Assembly (NCBI GenBank): GCA_937874345.1 | Contig: CALNBT010000053.1 | Location: 1-54,809, forward strand | Direction: 5' to 3' | DNA from: an uncultured Prevotella sp. | GTDB taxonomy: Bacteria; Bacteroidota; Bacteroidia; Bacteroidales; Bacteroidaceae | DNA length: 54,809 bases | In this document: piece after piece, positions 1 through 9,457 of the stretch | How positions within the stretch are numbered: the stretch's first letter is position 1 | Layout of the letters: each line of letters opens with the position of its first letter | Made by a program: the position numbers and the translations under genes | Notes under the pieces: generated by a model | What the model was told of the DNA's origin: nothing | The model's database searches: none | Seen by the model: the letters and a program-made list of their open reading frames with translations, nothing else

Positions 1-2
1 GC

Positions 3-131
3 AGTCCTTGGCAATTCTGGATCAGTGTTTCTCTATTTGTTGCCACTTTCATTGGGACAAAATATATAAAGATCAATCCTATCCAAATGATTTGCTATGC
101 TGCCTTTGCGGGATTGATGCTATTATACTAA
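3..131 (+). CDS. C-terminal fragment of a membrane protein, probably a chromate transporter (ChrA family)
   Basis: An open frame enters from the left edge and stops with TAA at 129-131, giving 42 residues. It reads as one hydrophobic segment ending in a charged turn (TKYIKINPIQ) followed by a second hydrophobic segment (MICYAAFAGLMLLY) and the stop. A final helix pair with a 'K-x-NP' turn resembles the C-terminus of the short ChrA chromate transporters common in Bacteroidota, which usually occur as tandem half-size genes. Only the tail is visible, so the assignment rests on resemblance of this short stretch. It could be another polytopic transporter. Confidence 0.45.
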   Translation, partial: SPWQFWISVSLFVATFIGTKYIKINPIQMICYAAFAGLMLLY

Positions 132-164
132 GAACAAATAGATTTTTCGCTAGAAAAGGAAAAG

Positions 165-224
165 AAGACCTCTGCAAAAAGTCACCCACAGCCAGAGTGG
201 TTGCGAAACTTTTGCAGAGGTCTT
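165..224. repeat. 60-bp element with 15-bp perfect terminal inverted repeats
   Basis: AAGACCTCTGCAAAA (165-179) is exactly inverted at 210-224, enclosing 30 bp. The ends resemble the 'GAGACCTTTGCAAAA' type termini I recall for some IS5-family elements of Porphyromonas and Prevotella, so this may be a miniature relic of two transposon ends. It sits just after the truncated membrane gene and could equally act as its transcription terminator, since it is followed by TATTT. No transposase fragment is present. Confidence 0.5.
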
Positions 225-326
225 ATTTGTGCTGATCCTTTAACCTCCTCGAATGGGGGCAGGTGTTGTATAATAAGGCACATTGCACATCACCACCATT
301 CCATTTTGGTCATGCTGTATATATCG

Positions 327-362
327 ATAAACGGGCACCAGTCTATTCTGTTGCCCGTTTAT
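327..362 (-). terminator. Hairpin terminator downstream of the susA-like gene
   Basis: An 11-bp perfect inverted repeat (ATAAACGGGCA at 327-337, TGCCCGTTTAT at 352-362) lies 45 bp beyond the stop of the minus-strand neopullulanase gene. The minus-strand transcript would end the hairpin in an A/T-rich stretch rather than a clean U-run, so it is a moderate terminator. The rest of the gap from 132 to 407 holds only the 60-bp inverted-repeat element and no gene that I can see. Confidence 0.55.
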
Positions 363-407
363 ATCTCATGTTATTTACTCCCATTACAAGGAGATAAGGA
401 GTTCATT

Positions 408-2264
408 CTATAATGCCAGGATCAGCGTCTGACGCGGAGACAACTTAACATCCGAGCTCAAATCAACAGTATTGCCTGATATCACATCTTGAGCTGTGTT
501 AGCAGATCCGATGACTTCGGCGTACCGCTTTACGTTCAATGATGCGCCAGTCGACTTACCATTCAACACTGTCAAAACGGTTTTACCCTGGAATTGACGA
601 GCGATGACATATACACCATCATGAGGAGTGAACTGAATTTGTTTACCTTTGGTCAGCACTTCATTACCTTGTCGCCAGTGAAGCAGCTTGCTGAGCCAGT
701 CGAACATTGCATTTTCATCTGCCGTACGACCTTGAGATGTAAATGCATTACGAGTGTCTCCAGGGAAGCCTCCAGGAAAATCTTGACGAACATCACCATC
801 AGTTACAGCTTTGGTACCATTCATCAAAACTTCTGTTCCGTAATAAAGTTGTGGAATACGGTTCATCGTCAACAGCAATGCCAAGGCTTGTTTCAGTGCA
901 GGCACATCCTTGCCATTTCCTAAAAATCGATCTGTGTCATGATTTTCAAGAAAAGCCATTACGTTTGATGGGCTTTCGTACAAGTAATCATATACAAGAC
1001 TGTTGTAAACGCGGTTATAGCCCTTCCACCAACCATCAGTTTCCTCGTTCTTGGCCATGCTCATCTTGTCAAAGAAGCTGAAGTCCATGACTGTTTTCAA
1101 GTAGCTGTTCAATTTCGAAAGGCGAGAATCTTTTTGCCATGCTGCCGTATAAGCCGGTTCTGTTACCCATGTTTCACCAACCACATTGAAATTGGGATAC
1201 TCCTCGTCCAGCTCTTTCATCCAGTCAGACATAGCCTTTCGGTCAGCATAAGGATAAGTATCCATACGAATACCATCGATACCGATGGTCTCAATCCACC
1301 ATTTGCTGTTTTGAATCAGATAGGTGATGACATGCGGATTGCGTTGGTTCAGGTCTGGCATTGTGGGTACAAACCATCCGTCAACAGTTTCTCTCAAATC
1401 AATTTTAGATGAATATGGGTCAAGGACTGGGGTAAGTTTGTAACTGGTCTGCTGATAGTTGCTCTTATAGTCTGAAGAGTTAAACCAATCTTTTGAAGGC
1501 ATATTTTGAATCCAAGGGTGCTCAAAGCCACAGTGGTTGAAGATCATATCCATCACTATTTTCAATCCTTTGGCATGTGCATCAGTGGCCAATTGCCGAT
1601 ATTCAGCATTGCTTCCGAAACGTGGATCCACCTTATAATAATCCGTTGTAGCGTAGCCATGATAGGTACTGTAACCATTATGGTCGGGCGAATTATTCTC
1701 TAAAACCGGTGTAAACCATAGCGCTGTTACACCCAACTGATTGAAATAGTCAAGATGTTGTCTGATACCTTCCAAATCACCTCCATGTCTTAAACTAGGT
1801 TTAGTCCGATCGTTGACATACGTGTTCATGCCCTTGATCTGGTTATTCTTCGGATTACCATCGGCAAATCGGTCAGGCATCAACATATAAAGCACATCAG
1901 CATTGCTGAAACCTTTGCGGTCTTCACCACTCATCTCCCGAGCTTTCAACACGTAGTTCACCAGTTGCACCGACTTTCCCTTTGTAAACTTCAGCTTCAT
2001 CACACCAGGCTTGGCATTCTGGAGATGAAGATAAGCCAAAAGATACTTAGGATTTTGCAGATGAACAATGCTGTCTACTGTGGCTCCTGCATAGTCAGTC
2101 GTTACGGAAACATCTCCTAAATCATCCCCATAGACCATGAGTTGCAAGGATGGGTTCTTCATTCCTACGAACCAATCAGTAGGATCGATTCGGTTTATCT
2201 GAATTGATCTTCCAAACGAAAACAAACTTGCTGCGAGGAAAAGCAATATTAAAATTTTTCTCAT
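408..2264 (-). CDS. susA: Periplasmic neopullulanase / cyclomaltodextrinase (SusA-like, GH13)
   Basis: The 618-residue product hydrolyses alpha-1,4 bonds of malto-oligosaccharides, pullulan or cyclodextrins in the periplasm. It has an N-terminal signal peptide (about residues 1-19) without a lipobox cysteine, a beta-sandwich N-domain to about 115, then the GH13 barrel. The catalytic motifs are all present: GIRMDTYP (nucleophile Asp, about 332), VVGETWV (acid/base Glu, about 363) and FLENHDTDRF (Asp, about 443). B. thetaiotaomicron SusA is 617 residues, as I recall, so length and layout agree. It is the last gene of a minus-strand run malQ-susB-pulA-susA, 84 bp after pulA, and is followed by a hairpin terminator. 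The neopullulanase subtype is inferred from family and context. Confidence 0.9.
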   Translation of the reverse strand: MRKILILLFLAASLFSFGRSIQINRIDPTDWFVGMKNPSLQLMVYGDDLGDVSVTTDYAGATVDSIVHLQNPKYLLAYLHLQNAKPGVMKLKFTKGKSVQLVNYVLKAREMSGEDRKGFSNADVLYMLMPDRFADGNPKNNQIKGMNTYVNDRTKPSLRHGGDLEGIRQHLDYFNQLGVTALWFTPVLENNSPDHNGYSTYHGYATTDYYKVDPRFGSNAEYRQLATDAHAKGLKIVMDMIFNHCGFEHPWIQNMPSKDWFNSSDYKSNYQQTSYKLTPVLDPYSSKIDLRETVDGWFVPTMPDLNQRNPHVITYLIQNSKWWIETIGIDGIRMDTYPYADRKAMSDWMKELDEEYPNFNVVGETWVTEPAYTAAWQKDSRLSKLNSYLKTVMDFSFFDKMSMAKNEETDGWWKGYNRVYNSLVYDYLYESPSNVMAFLENHDTDRFLGNGKDVPALKQALALLLTMNRIPQLYYGTEVLMNGTKAVTDGDVRQDFPGGFPGDTRNAFTSQGRTADENAMFDWLSKLLHWRQGNEVLTKGKQIQFTPHDGVYVIARQFQGKTVLTVLNGKSTGASLNVKRYAEVIGSANTAQDVISGNTVDLSSDVKLSPRQTLILAL

Positions 2265-2348
2265 TTATACCTTATTATGATAGTTTATAAAACATGCGAT
2301 ATCAAATTAAAGAAGTGAAGTCGGTTTCAGATGATCTGTTCGAACCGG

Positions 2349-4289
2349 TTAGTCGTGTAAGATCAATGCCGATTGCGGATCTACAATCACCTTACCACCG
2401 GCCATTTCGCCCAGTCCATTTTCATTGATGACACCATCACAGCATACAACCGTGTATCGACCATCTGGGATATTGACTTCCTTTGCCACTTTGTTGGCAT
2501 TGAGCAATACGATAATGGTGTTCCAAGCGTCTTTTCCCGCAAGATTATTCAGTGTAAAACCAACCATGCATGGCTGAGTTGGAAGAAATGACAGATGGGT
2601 TCTGACATCCTCTGCTGATCCCAGACGAAATGCAGGATGGTTTTTTCTTAACCGAATCAGGTTCTTGTAATACTGATATACTTCTGGATAACGATTAAGG
2701 TTATCCCAATCCAGACGATTTATTTCGATTGGTGATTCAAAACTGTTGTGTACGCCTTGTTTTGATCTCAACATCTCTTCTCCGCTCAACATGAACGGAA
2801 CGCCTTGGGAGGTAAAGACTGCAGTCTGAGCCAACTCATCCAAACGAATCAGTTCATTATTCGTTATATCCGGCACAGAAGCCTTTAATCTGTCCACCAG
2901 ACACAAATCGTCGTGACAACTGACATAACTAATCATCTGTATAGGTTCATGAGCCCAGGGCTTTTTCGTGTAGTTTACTTTGCTATCATCTACTTGAGGA
3001 TGATCAATAGCTCCGACAACACCAAACTTGATGCTCTCTTCTTCTCCAGGAATACCCGCCAGAAAAGCGCCTTTCTTATCATCATTGAATGGTCCACGCA
3101 GTCCGTCTCTTATCTCATCGCTGAAAGCAGCAATACGAGGAAGCTGCTGTATATTGGCCTTCATGGCCAGTTTCTCTATTGGATAAGCACAGGTTCCACC
3201 ACTCCAACCTTCACCATACATATTAATGGATGGATCTATTTTATCCAATTCGGCACGGATTGCATTCATGGTTTCAATGTCGTGGACACCCATCAAGTCG
3301 AATCGGAAACCATCAAGATGATATTCGTTGACCCAATATTTCACCGATTCAATCATGAATTCGCGCATTAAAGGACGCTCACTGGCCGTTTCATTTTTGC
3401 AACCCGAACCATTTGAATATTCTCCATCAGCCGTCTTACGGTAATACATATCCGGATAAGTGCGCTGGAAATTACTGCCCTCGATATCAGAGGTATGGTT
3501 ATAGACAACATCCAGAATGACCCTGATTCCAGCTTTGTGCAGGGCTTGAACCATCAGTTTGAACTCCTTGATGCGCGCCATTGGATTCTTGGCATCCGTA
3601 GAATAAGTTCCTTCAGGTACATTATAGTTCTTGGGGTCGTATCCCCAATTGTATTTTGGATTTTCTGTAACCCGTTCGTCTATAGAGGCAAAGTCGAAAG
3701 AAGGCAGCAGATGTACTGCATTGATACCAAGATCTTGCAGATGTTGAACAGCTTTTGGCTCTGCAATACCCAAGAACTTGCCACGATGGATGATTCCTGA
3801 AGAAGGAGAATCGGTATAATCGCGTACATGCATCTCATAAAGCACTAGGTCGACCTGTGATTTTAAAGCAGGTCTTTGATCTGCATCCCATCCCTGTGGA
3901 TTGGTTTCTTTCAGGTCAATAATAGCCGCACGGTTACCATTCACACCGACAGCGGTTGCAAAAACACCGGGTGTCTCACCACCGTTGTGTCCGGGAAAGC
4001 CTAAAACTTCAAAAGTATAGAACATTCCTTTCAAATTACCTTTCACCTCTTTCTGCCATACATCTTTCCCTGCCTTCTTCATGCTGTAAGTTTGGATGGC
4101 ACTGCCTCCTTCTCCTTCACGATAAAGCCTCAGCACAACACGCTTGGCTTTCGTCGGAGCATTGACTTTAAAGACAGTTCTCAGAGGTGAATACATCATT
4201 TCGTTAAACTCTGCAGCCGATAGCTCTGGGGTAAAAAACAAACATACCACGGCCAAAATCGGAAAAAGATACCACTTCTGTTTTTTCAT
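2349..4289 (-). CDS. pulA: Type I pullulanase, debranching enzyme (GH13_14)
   Basis: This 646-residue secreted enzyme cleaves alpha-1,6 branch points of starch fragments. A signal peptide (about 1-26, ending LSA-AEF) lacks a lipobox, pointing to the periplasm. A CBM48-like domain follows (about 35-130). The YNWGYDP signature of type I pullulanases is present, as are the GH13 catalytic motifs FRFDLMGVHD, MYGEGWSGG and YVSCHDD. An in-frame TTG at 4316 would add nine residues and overlap the upstream gene's stop. The ATG at 4289 is preferred because it begins directly with the signal peptide (MKKQKWYLFP) and leaves a 16-bp gap. B. thetaiotaomicron sus has no such gene between susA and susB, so branched substrates may be handled inside this operon. 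Confidence 0.9.
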   Translation of the reverse strand: MKKQKWYLFPILAVVCLFFTPELSAAEFNEMMYSPLRTVFKVNAPTKAKRVVLRLYREGEGGSAIQTYSMKKAGKDVWQKEVKGNLKGMFYTFEVLGFPGHNGGETPGVFATAVGVNGNRAAIIDLKETNPQGWDADQRPALKSQVDLVLYEMHVRDYTDSPSSGIIHRGKFLGIAEPKAVQHLQDLGINAVHLLPSFDFASIDERVTENPKYNWGYDPKNYNVPEGTYSTDAKNPMARIKEFKLMVQALHKAGIRVILDVVYNHTSDIEGSNFQRTYPDMYYRKTADGEYSNGSGCKNETASERPLMREFMIESVKYWVNEYHLDGFRFDLMGVHDIETMNAIRAELDKIDPSINMYGEGWSGGTCAYPIEKLAMKANIQQLPRIAAFSDEIRDGLRGPFNDDKKGAFLAGIPGEEESIKFGVVGAIDHPQVDDSKVNYTKKPWAHEPIQMISYVSCHDDLCLVDRLKASVPDITNNELIRLDELAQTAVFTSQGVPFMLSGEEMLRSKQGVHNSFESPIEINRLDWDNLNRYPEVYQYYKNLIRLRKNHPAFRLGSAEDVRTHLSFLPTQPCMVGFTLNNLAGKDAWNTIIVLLNANKVAKEVNIPDGRYTVVCCDGVINENGLGEMAGGKVIVDPQSALILHD

Positions 4290-4305
4290 ATTTGGTTCAC
4301 AATTT

Positions 4306-6447
4306 CTATTGGACAATCAGTGAAACAGCAAATCCGCCACCACGTGCCTGGTTCAACTTTAACACATCCCCACGCTTCACTTTCTTATGCGTGATCGTAT
4401 AAGCCTGTGGATTTTTTTCATAATCTGCGCCTTTGGCATCGGCGTAGATAGAACAATTGTATGTCTTGCCCTTATCCAGGAAATCTAATTTGATGACACT
4501 CTGATGACCATTCTCATCACACTTCCCACCAACAAACCAGTTAGAAGTTCCTTTTGCCTTTCGGGCTACAGTAATATAGTCGCCAGGTTCGGCCTCAAGA
4601 TATTTGCTATCGTCCCAATCTACAGCGACGTCACGGATAAACTGGAAAGCATCATCATACTTTTCATAATTTTCGGGCAGGTCGGCTGCCATCTGAAGTG
4701 GACTGTAGAGTGTTACATATAATGCCAACTGACCACACAAAGTGGTGTGAACAAACGATGTATTGTTTGACCATTCAGACAGTTTGGTAACGAAAATACC
4801 TGGTGTATAGTCCATCGGGCCACCCTGCAAGCGGGTAAATGGCAAGATCACGGTATGATCCGGATTGCTGCCTCCAAAGGCTTCGTATTCTGTTCCACGT
4901 GCACTTTCATTACCAATAAGGTTGGGATAGGTACGACAGAGTCCAGTCGGGCGTGTTGCCTCATGCGCATTGACCATGATATGATGTTTGGCTGCTTGCT
5001 GAACGGCATACAAATAATGGTTGTTCATTAGCTGTCCATAGTGGTGTTCGCCCCGGGGAATCATGTCACCCACATAACCCGACTTTACAGCATTATAGCC
5101 ATACTTGTTCATCAGCGTATAGGCATCTTCCATATGGCGTTCATAGTTCCATGCAGAAGATGATGTTTCGTGATGCATCATCAGCTTAACACCTTTTGAA
5201 TGGGCGTAATCATTGAGCATTTTGATATCGAAATCGGGATAGGGTGTTACAAAATCGAACACAAATTCCTTAGAATGCCCGAACCAGTCTTCCCAACCTT
5301 CATTCCATCCTTCCACCAAAACCTGGTCCAAGCCATTCTTTGCGGCAAAATCGATATAACGTTTTACCTCAGCATTGTTTGCACCATGTGTTCCATTGGG
5401 TTTTGCCTTTGAATAATCTGTTATTCCTAATTTTACTGAAGGGAAATCGTTTGTATAACTCCATGTCTTGGCCCCAACAATCATTTCCCACCAAACGCCG
5501 CAATATTTCACAGGTTTTATCCATGAGGTATCTTCCAGTTTGCAAGGCTCATTGAGGTTCAAGATCAAGTGAGAAGCCAGCATCGTGCGTGCGTCATCAC
5601 TAACCATCACAGTTCTCCAAGGTGTGTTGAACGGTGTTTGTACATAACCTTTCAATCCTTGTGCATCGGGCGTGAGCCATGACTCGAATATCATATTCTT
5701 GTCGTCGAGGTTCAAGTGCATGGTGGGATAATTGACACAAGCAGCCTCATGGATGTTGATATATAATCCTTTGTCAGTCTTCAGCTGCAAAGCCGTCTGT
5801 ACACCGGTAGGTGAAAACGGAGTCTGTGAAGCATTACCAGTGATAGATTGTTTCATCAAACCACGGATCTGAGACAGTTTTGAGGTCACCGTTTCATACT
5901 CCTGTGTATCATAGTCTCCCGGTAACCACCATGCCTTGTGATCTCCGGCCATAGCAAATTGAGTATGCTCTTCCTTGATTACAAAATAATTCAACTCGTT
6001 TTGTTGTGGAAACTCATATCGCAGGCCCATGCCTTCATCATAAACCCTGAAACGGATGATAATGGTTCGGTTGCTGGACGATTGGAACAACTTGACAGCC
6101 ATTTCGTTGTAATGGTTGCGTATCTGTTCTGTTTCACCCCAAACCGGTTTCCAGGTTTCGTCAAATGAAGACGTCTGTGTGTCTTGCACTGTGAAACCAT
6201 TCATCAAATCTGTCTCTTGATCGCCTCTGCTGGAATGCGTTGTCTTGGCGAGCTCCAGTCCCAACCGACTTGGCTTGATAACTTGTTGACCCTTATAAGT
6301 CATTTCGTATGAAGGAACTCCATCCGCAAGCAAGGTAAACCGCACGCAAACATCATTGTTGGGCGACTTGATTTCTTGCGCAGACATCATCATGGGCAAG
6401 AAAAAGAATAGTAAAATAAGTTTTAATTGGTTCATTTTTTTCTTCAT
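4306..6447 (-). CDS. susB: GH97 alpha-glucosidase (SusB)
   Basis: The 713-residue enzyme releases glucose from malto-oligosaccharides in the periplasm. It has a signal peptide (about 1-23, MMMSAQ-E) and the GH97 layout: N-terminal beta-sandwich, (beta/alpha)8 barrel around 330-610, C-terminal beta domain. The three carboxylates expected for an inverting GH97 are in MMHHET, NAHEATRP and NESARGTEYE. The gaps between them (69 and 24 residues) equal those I recall between E439, E508 and E532 of B. thetaiotaomicron SusB, so it is probably an inverting, calcium-dependent alpha-glucosidase and not a retaining alpha-galactosidase. It follows malQ by 51 bp and precedes pulA by 16 bp, consistent with co-transcription. 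Confidence 0.93.
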   Translation of the reverse strand: MKKKMNQLKLILLFFFLPMMMSAQEIKSPNNDVCVRFTLLADGVPSYEMTYKGQQVIKPSRLGLELAKTTHSSRGDQETDLMNGFTVQDTQTSSFDETWKPVWGETEQIRNHYNEMAVKLFQSSSNRTIIIRFRVYDEGMGLRYEFPQQNELNYFVIKEEHTQFAMAGDHKAWWLPGDYDTQEYETVTSKLSQIRGLMKQSITGNASQTPFSPTGVQTALQLKTDKGLYINIHEAACVNYPTMHLNLDDKNMIFESWLTPDAQGLKGYVQTPFNTPWRTVMVSDDARTMLASHLILNLNEPCKLEDTSWIKPVKYCGVWWEMIVGAKTWSYTNDFPSVKLGITDYSKAKPNGTHGANNAEVKRYIDFAAKNGLDQVLVEGWNEGWEDWFGHSKEFVFDFVTPYPDFDIKMLNDYAHSKGVKLMMHHETSSSAWNYERHMEDAYTLMNKYGYNAVKSGYVGDMIPRGEHHYGQLMNNHYLYAVQQAAKHHIMVNAHEATRPTGLCRTYPNLIGNESARGTEYEAFGGSNPDHTVILPFTRLQGGPMDYTPGIFVTKLSEWSNNTSFVHTTLCGQLALYVTLYSPLQMAADLPENYEKYDDAFQFIRDVAVDWDDSKYLEAEPGDYITVARKAKGTSNWFVGGKCDENGHQSVIKLDFLDKGKTYNCSIYADAKGADYEKNPQAYTITHKKVKRGDVLKLNQARGGGFAVSLIVQ

Positions 6448-6498
6448 TCATTTTATTCAACAGGAAAATCCCTTGAACAATTATATATGCAACAAAAG

Positions 6499-9201
6499 CT
6501 AAATTTTACGTCCCGACTGTGAGATCAGTTCAGCAATATTTGCTTTCAGGTTTTCATTATCGATCATATCCTCAATATTCAGATGCATGCGGTAACGCCA
6601 ATAGTGTTTCGGATTGGCTGGAATATTGACGCGTTCAGCATCGGCATTGGCCAACCGCAAATTCTCATCGATGGCAAACCAGTCTTGGATAGACAAGATA
6701 CAGAGGATGGATGGCGACATCAAATGGCGAGAAACGATATCTCTTGCCAGCCATCCTGGTAATGGATGTGGGGCCGCTCCATCACGATACAACATCGTAT
6801 TGTAATAATTCTGCGTACGTTCGTAGTTCTCATCCCACCACTGACGTAACGTTGGCATATCGTGAGAAGAGATGGTGTCGACACTGAGATAAGGATTCCG
6901 AGAGAGATGGCCGAACCGAACCTTGGGGTCTTTTGGCATAGACTGCACCTCGAGACTTAAGATACGTAGCTGGTTCATTACCCAGTTTACGCTTTCAGGC
7001 ACCATGCCCAAGTCTTCAGCACACACCAACATTCGAGTAGCCTCAACCATTTTAGGCAATTTCTTCATCGCTTCCTGATACCAAAATTGGTTGTTGCGAT
7101 GATAATAATATTCATTATACAGCTTGTTGAATGCTGTTTTGTCGACACTCCAAAGACTTTCGTAAATGAAATTGAACTGTGCCGTGATACGTGGATGGAA
7201 CAATTCCGGATTCTTATTGTCGCGGACAAACAGTATATCGTCGACCATGGCATACAAACCATCGCGAATCCAGACATCCACATCGGTTTCCTTTCCTTCG
7301 AAAGCAGCCTCAATTTTGCGTTGGGTATCATATTCTGGTTTCAGTTCGTATACATCATCATGGATATGATTGAGATAGGTCGACTTTACTTCCTGGACAT
7401 GCTCTTTGAAAACTCTGTCCAAAACCCAATCACGGATAAAAGGTTTGGTAAACAAGTCTTCCTGGAAATTCAATCCATAAGAAGCTATTTCTTCACGAGA
7501 CATCGCCAGCGCAGGAGAGAATTGCCCCAACAATCCATGAACAGAACTAATTGGAATTTCCCATATTCTGAAGAAACCCAGTACGTGGTCAATGCGATAT
7601 GCATCAAAGAACATAGCCATATTGCGGAACCGACGCACCCACCAAGCACATCCGTCTTTCAACATCTCTTCCCAGTTATAGGTTGGGAAGCCCCAATTCT
7701 GTCCATTGATCGAGAATTCATCGGGTGGTGCACCGGCTTGTCCATTCATATTAAAGTATTTCGGTTCCATCCATACATCACATCCATATCGATTCACCCC
7801 GATTGGAACATCGCCTTTGAGGATGACACGTTTGCTGCAGGCATAATCATGTGCGGATGTCATTTGCGCATAAAGGATAAACTGAACAAAATAATAAAAT
7901 GCCACGTCACCATATGCTTCGTTGCGAACAGAAGTGAGTTGTTTACGGTCTTGTTCATCCCATTGACGATGATCGGGCCACTGACTAAAGTCAGCTGTAC
8001 CATAAGTATCTCGAAGATAACAGAATTGTGAATAGGGAACAAGCCAATCTTCGGTATGCTTAAAAAACCGCTTAAAGGCGTCTGTTGCCATCATCTGTTT
8101 GCCTTCTTGTGCGAACAACAGCTGCAAATATTCTATTTTGCTATTGTTGACACGTTCATAATCAATAGCCGGCAATGCATTTAGTTCAACCTGCAATTCT
8201 TTAAAGCGTTTATTCTCCTGCGAATCCTTTAATTCGGGCAGTTGCCTGAGATCACAATATTGCGGATGCAACGCAAAGATGCTGATGCAACTGTACGGAT
8301 ACGAGTCGGTCCAAGTATGAGATGTGGTGGTATCGTTGATCGGAAGCAACTGCAAAACGCGCTGGTTGGTTACGCTAGCGAAATCAACCATTGTCTTTAA
8401 ATCGCCGAAATCGCCTACACCAAAGCTGCCTTTACTTCGTAACGAGAACAATGGAACCAAGGTTCCTGCCATTCGCGCATATCGATCAGCGAAGTACACC
8501 TGCTCCAACTGATAAACAACCACGTCACCCGCATTCATCAATGGCAAACTAATCGTACGATTCTGTTCATCTTCCCACAATGGGGTAACATCATTCTTTT
8601 CGTCGAGTGCTGCAAACTTGAATTCTATCTGCATCTCTTTAAAAATCTTCGCATCCAAATCAATGATCCATTCATGATGTTGATGTTGAACCATCTCTAC
8701 TGCCTGCAGGGCGTTCCATTGTCCCAAGGCCTTTGCATTACCAAGAATGGCAAGACGTTCACCCATTTTCAACTGTGGCGCCCTGACAACAAAACGAACC
8801 GTTTGCTCAAAGGTTGACGGTTTAGGATGACCAAGTTTTAGGTGATTGAGGCAGTCGGTAAAGGCAGAAGTGTAAAGATGAGTATCTTGCGGGATGTCCA
8901 ACCAGATATCATACAAACGATACTGTGAGGCTTTTGATGCTGTCAAATCCAGCATGTGGGCAACAGTAGTCCATTCCTGTCGTTTGATTTGACCATCGGT
9001 TTCCACTGAATAAAAATAATTCAGAGCAAAAGAACCGTTCAATAGCTGAAGTGTCATATTGTAATACCAATGCAATCCGTCAAAGGTAGACATACGATAG
9101 GGTGTAATACTCTTGTCACCTGAAGGCAACAGCTCTACGAGGTTCAAGATCAAGTCTTCACCGAAACTTGTCTTATATTCAATATTAAATTGTATATTCA
9201 T
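6499..9201 (-). CDS. malQ: 4-alpha-glucanotransferase, DPE2-like (two CBM20 domains + GH77)
   Basis: The 900-residue protein moves glucosyl or maltosyl units between alpha-glucans. It has no signal peptide, so it should be cytosolic. Two CBM20-like starch-binding domains occupy about 1-125 and 130-235, and a GH77 barrel about 260-890. GH77 catalytic motifs are present: AYRIDHVLGFFRIWE (nucleophile region, about 533), CAEDLGMVP (Glu, about 728) and SSHDMPTLRQWW (Asp, about 778). This tandem-CBM20 layout is that of plant DPE2, which uses maltose as donor and glycogen-like glucan as acceptor, unlike the roughly 500-residue plain GH77 of plastids (DPE1). It is first in the minus-strand glycosidase run. 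Its upstream gap holds a 22-bp repeat array and two weak operator-like sites. Confidence 0.92.
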   Translation of the reverse strand: MNIQFNIEYKTSFGEDLILNLVELLPSGDKSITPYRMSTFDGLHWYYNMTLQLLNGSFALNYFYSVETDGQIKRQEWTTVAHMLDLTASKASQYRLYDIWLDIPQDTHLYTSAFTDCLNHLKLGHPKPSTFEQTVRFVVRAPQLKMGERLAILGNAKALGQWNALQAVEMVQHQHHEWIIDLDAKIFKEMQIEFKFAALDEKNDVTPLWEDEQNRTISLPLMNAGDVVVYQLEQVYFADRYARMAGTLVPLFSLRSKGSFGVGDFGDLKTMVDFASVTNQRVLQLLPINDTTTSHTWTDSYPYSCISIFALHPQYCDLRQLPELKDSQENKRFKELQVELNALPAIDYERVNNSKIEYLQLLFAQEGKQMMATDAFKRFFKHTEDWLVPYSQFCYLRDTYGTADFSQWPDHRQWDEQDRKQLTSVRNEAYGDVAFYYFVQFILYAQMTSAHDYACSKRVILKGDVPIGVNRYGCDVWMEPKYFNMNGQAGAPPDEFSINGQNWGFPTYNWEEMLKDGCAWWVRRFRNMAMFFDAYRIDHVLGFFRIWEIPISSVHGLLGQFSPALAMSREEIASYGLNFQEDLFTKPFIRDWVLDRVFKEHVQEVKSTYLNHIHDDVYELKPEYDTQRKIEAAFEGKETDVDVWIRDGLYAMVDDILFVRDNKNPELFHPRITAQFNFIYESLWSVDKTAFNKLYNEYYYHRNNQFWYQEAMKKLPKMVEATRMLVCAEDLGMVPESVNWVMNQLRILSLEVQSMPKDPKVRFGHLSRNPYLSVDTISSHDMPTLRQWWDENYERTQNYYNTMLYRDGAAPHPLPGWLARDIVSRHLMSPSILCILSIQDWFAIDENLRLANADAERVNIPANPKHYWRYRMHLNIEDMIDNENLKANIAELISQSGRKI

Positions 9202-9299
9202 AATTTTATGTTGATAGATGAGGAAAGAGAATATTTTCTGAGTTATTCAAAAAAAATGGTTAATGACCTCGTTTCGAACTGGTAGAAGAAGTGCCTTTC

Positions 9300-9313
9300 C
9301 ATAAACGCTTGCA
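9300..9313. promoter_or_regulatory. Weak match to the LacI-type operator upstream of malQ
   Basis: CATAAACGCTTGCA matches the palindrome found upstream of the amylase gene (TGCAAACGTTTGCA) at 10 of 14 positions, with a good right half (CG-TTGCA). It lies 99 bp before the malQ start on the minus strand. By itself the match is weak; its value comes from the gene context. Confidence 0.3.
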
Positions 9314-9347
9314 ATCAATTGTATAACTCTGTATTTTCCTCATTCAC

Positions 9348-9457
9348 TTATAGTTACAATAGCATTAAGATTGGCAATCAATAGGATGCAGATTGCACAT
9401 CAAACGCATGCAAATTGGGAACCAAAATCATTGGGTTTGTCATTCAATATCAAACTG
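9348..9457 (+). repeat. Array A: five degenerate 22-bp direct-repeat units
   Basis: Units start at 9348, 9370, 9392, 9414 and 9436. The three central units share ATTG at positions 1-4, A at 8, CAA at 10-12 and AT at 17-18. The first unit keeps CAAT and AT in register, and the last keeps TTG and CAAT. The consensus is roughly ATTGNNNAYCAAANNCATG plus three variable bases. The array fills the gap after the MFS gene, runs 8 bp into its 3' end, and precedes malQ. Units lie on the strand opposite to the genes. Related arrays are at 29238-29347 and 42165-42274. Confidence 0.6.
9399..9412. promoter_or_regulatory. Weak operator-like match inside array A
   Basis: ATCAAACGCATGCA matches TGCAAACGTTTGCA, read on the minus strand, at 10 of 14 positions. 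Because it falls entirely inside a 22-bp repeat unit, the match may be a by-product of the repeat and not a true operator. Confidence 0.2.

Noticed and set aside
4287..4316. TTG start at 4316 for the pullulanase gene
   Set aside because: It would overlap the susB stop and put nine polar residues before the signal peptide; the ATG at 4289 begins cleanly.
7087..8031. A 314-codon plus-strand frame inside malQ
   Set aside because: It lies wholly antisense to a well-conserved GH77 gene and its translation has no recognisable domain.
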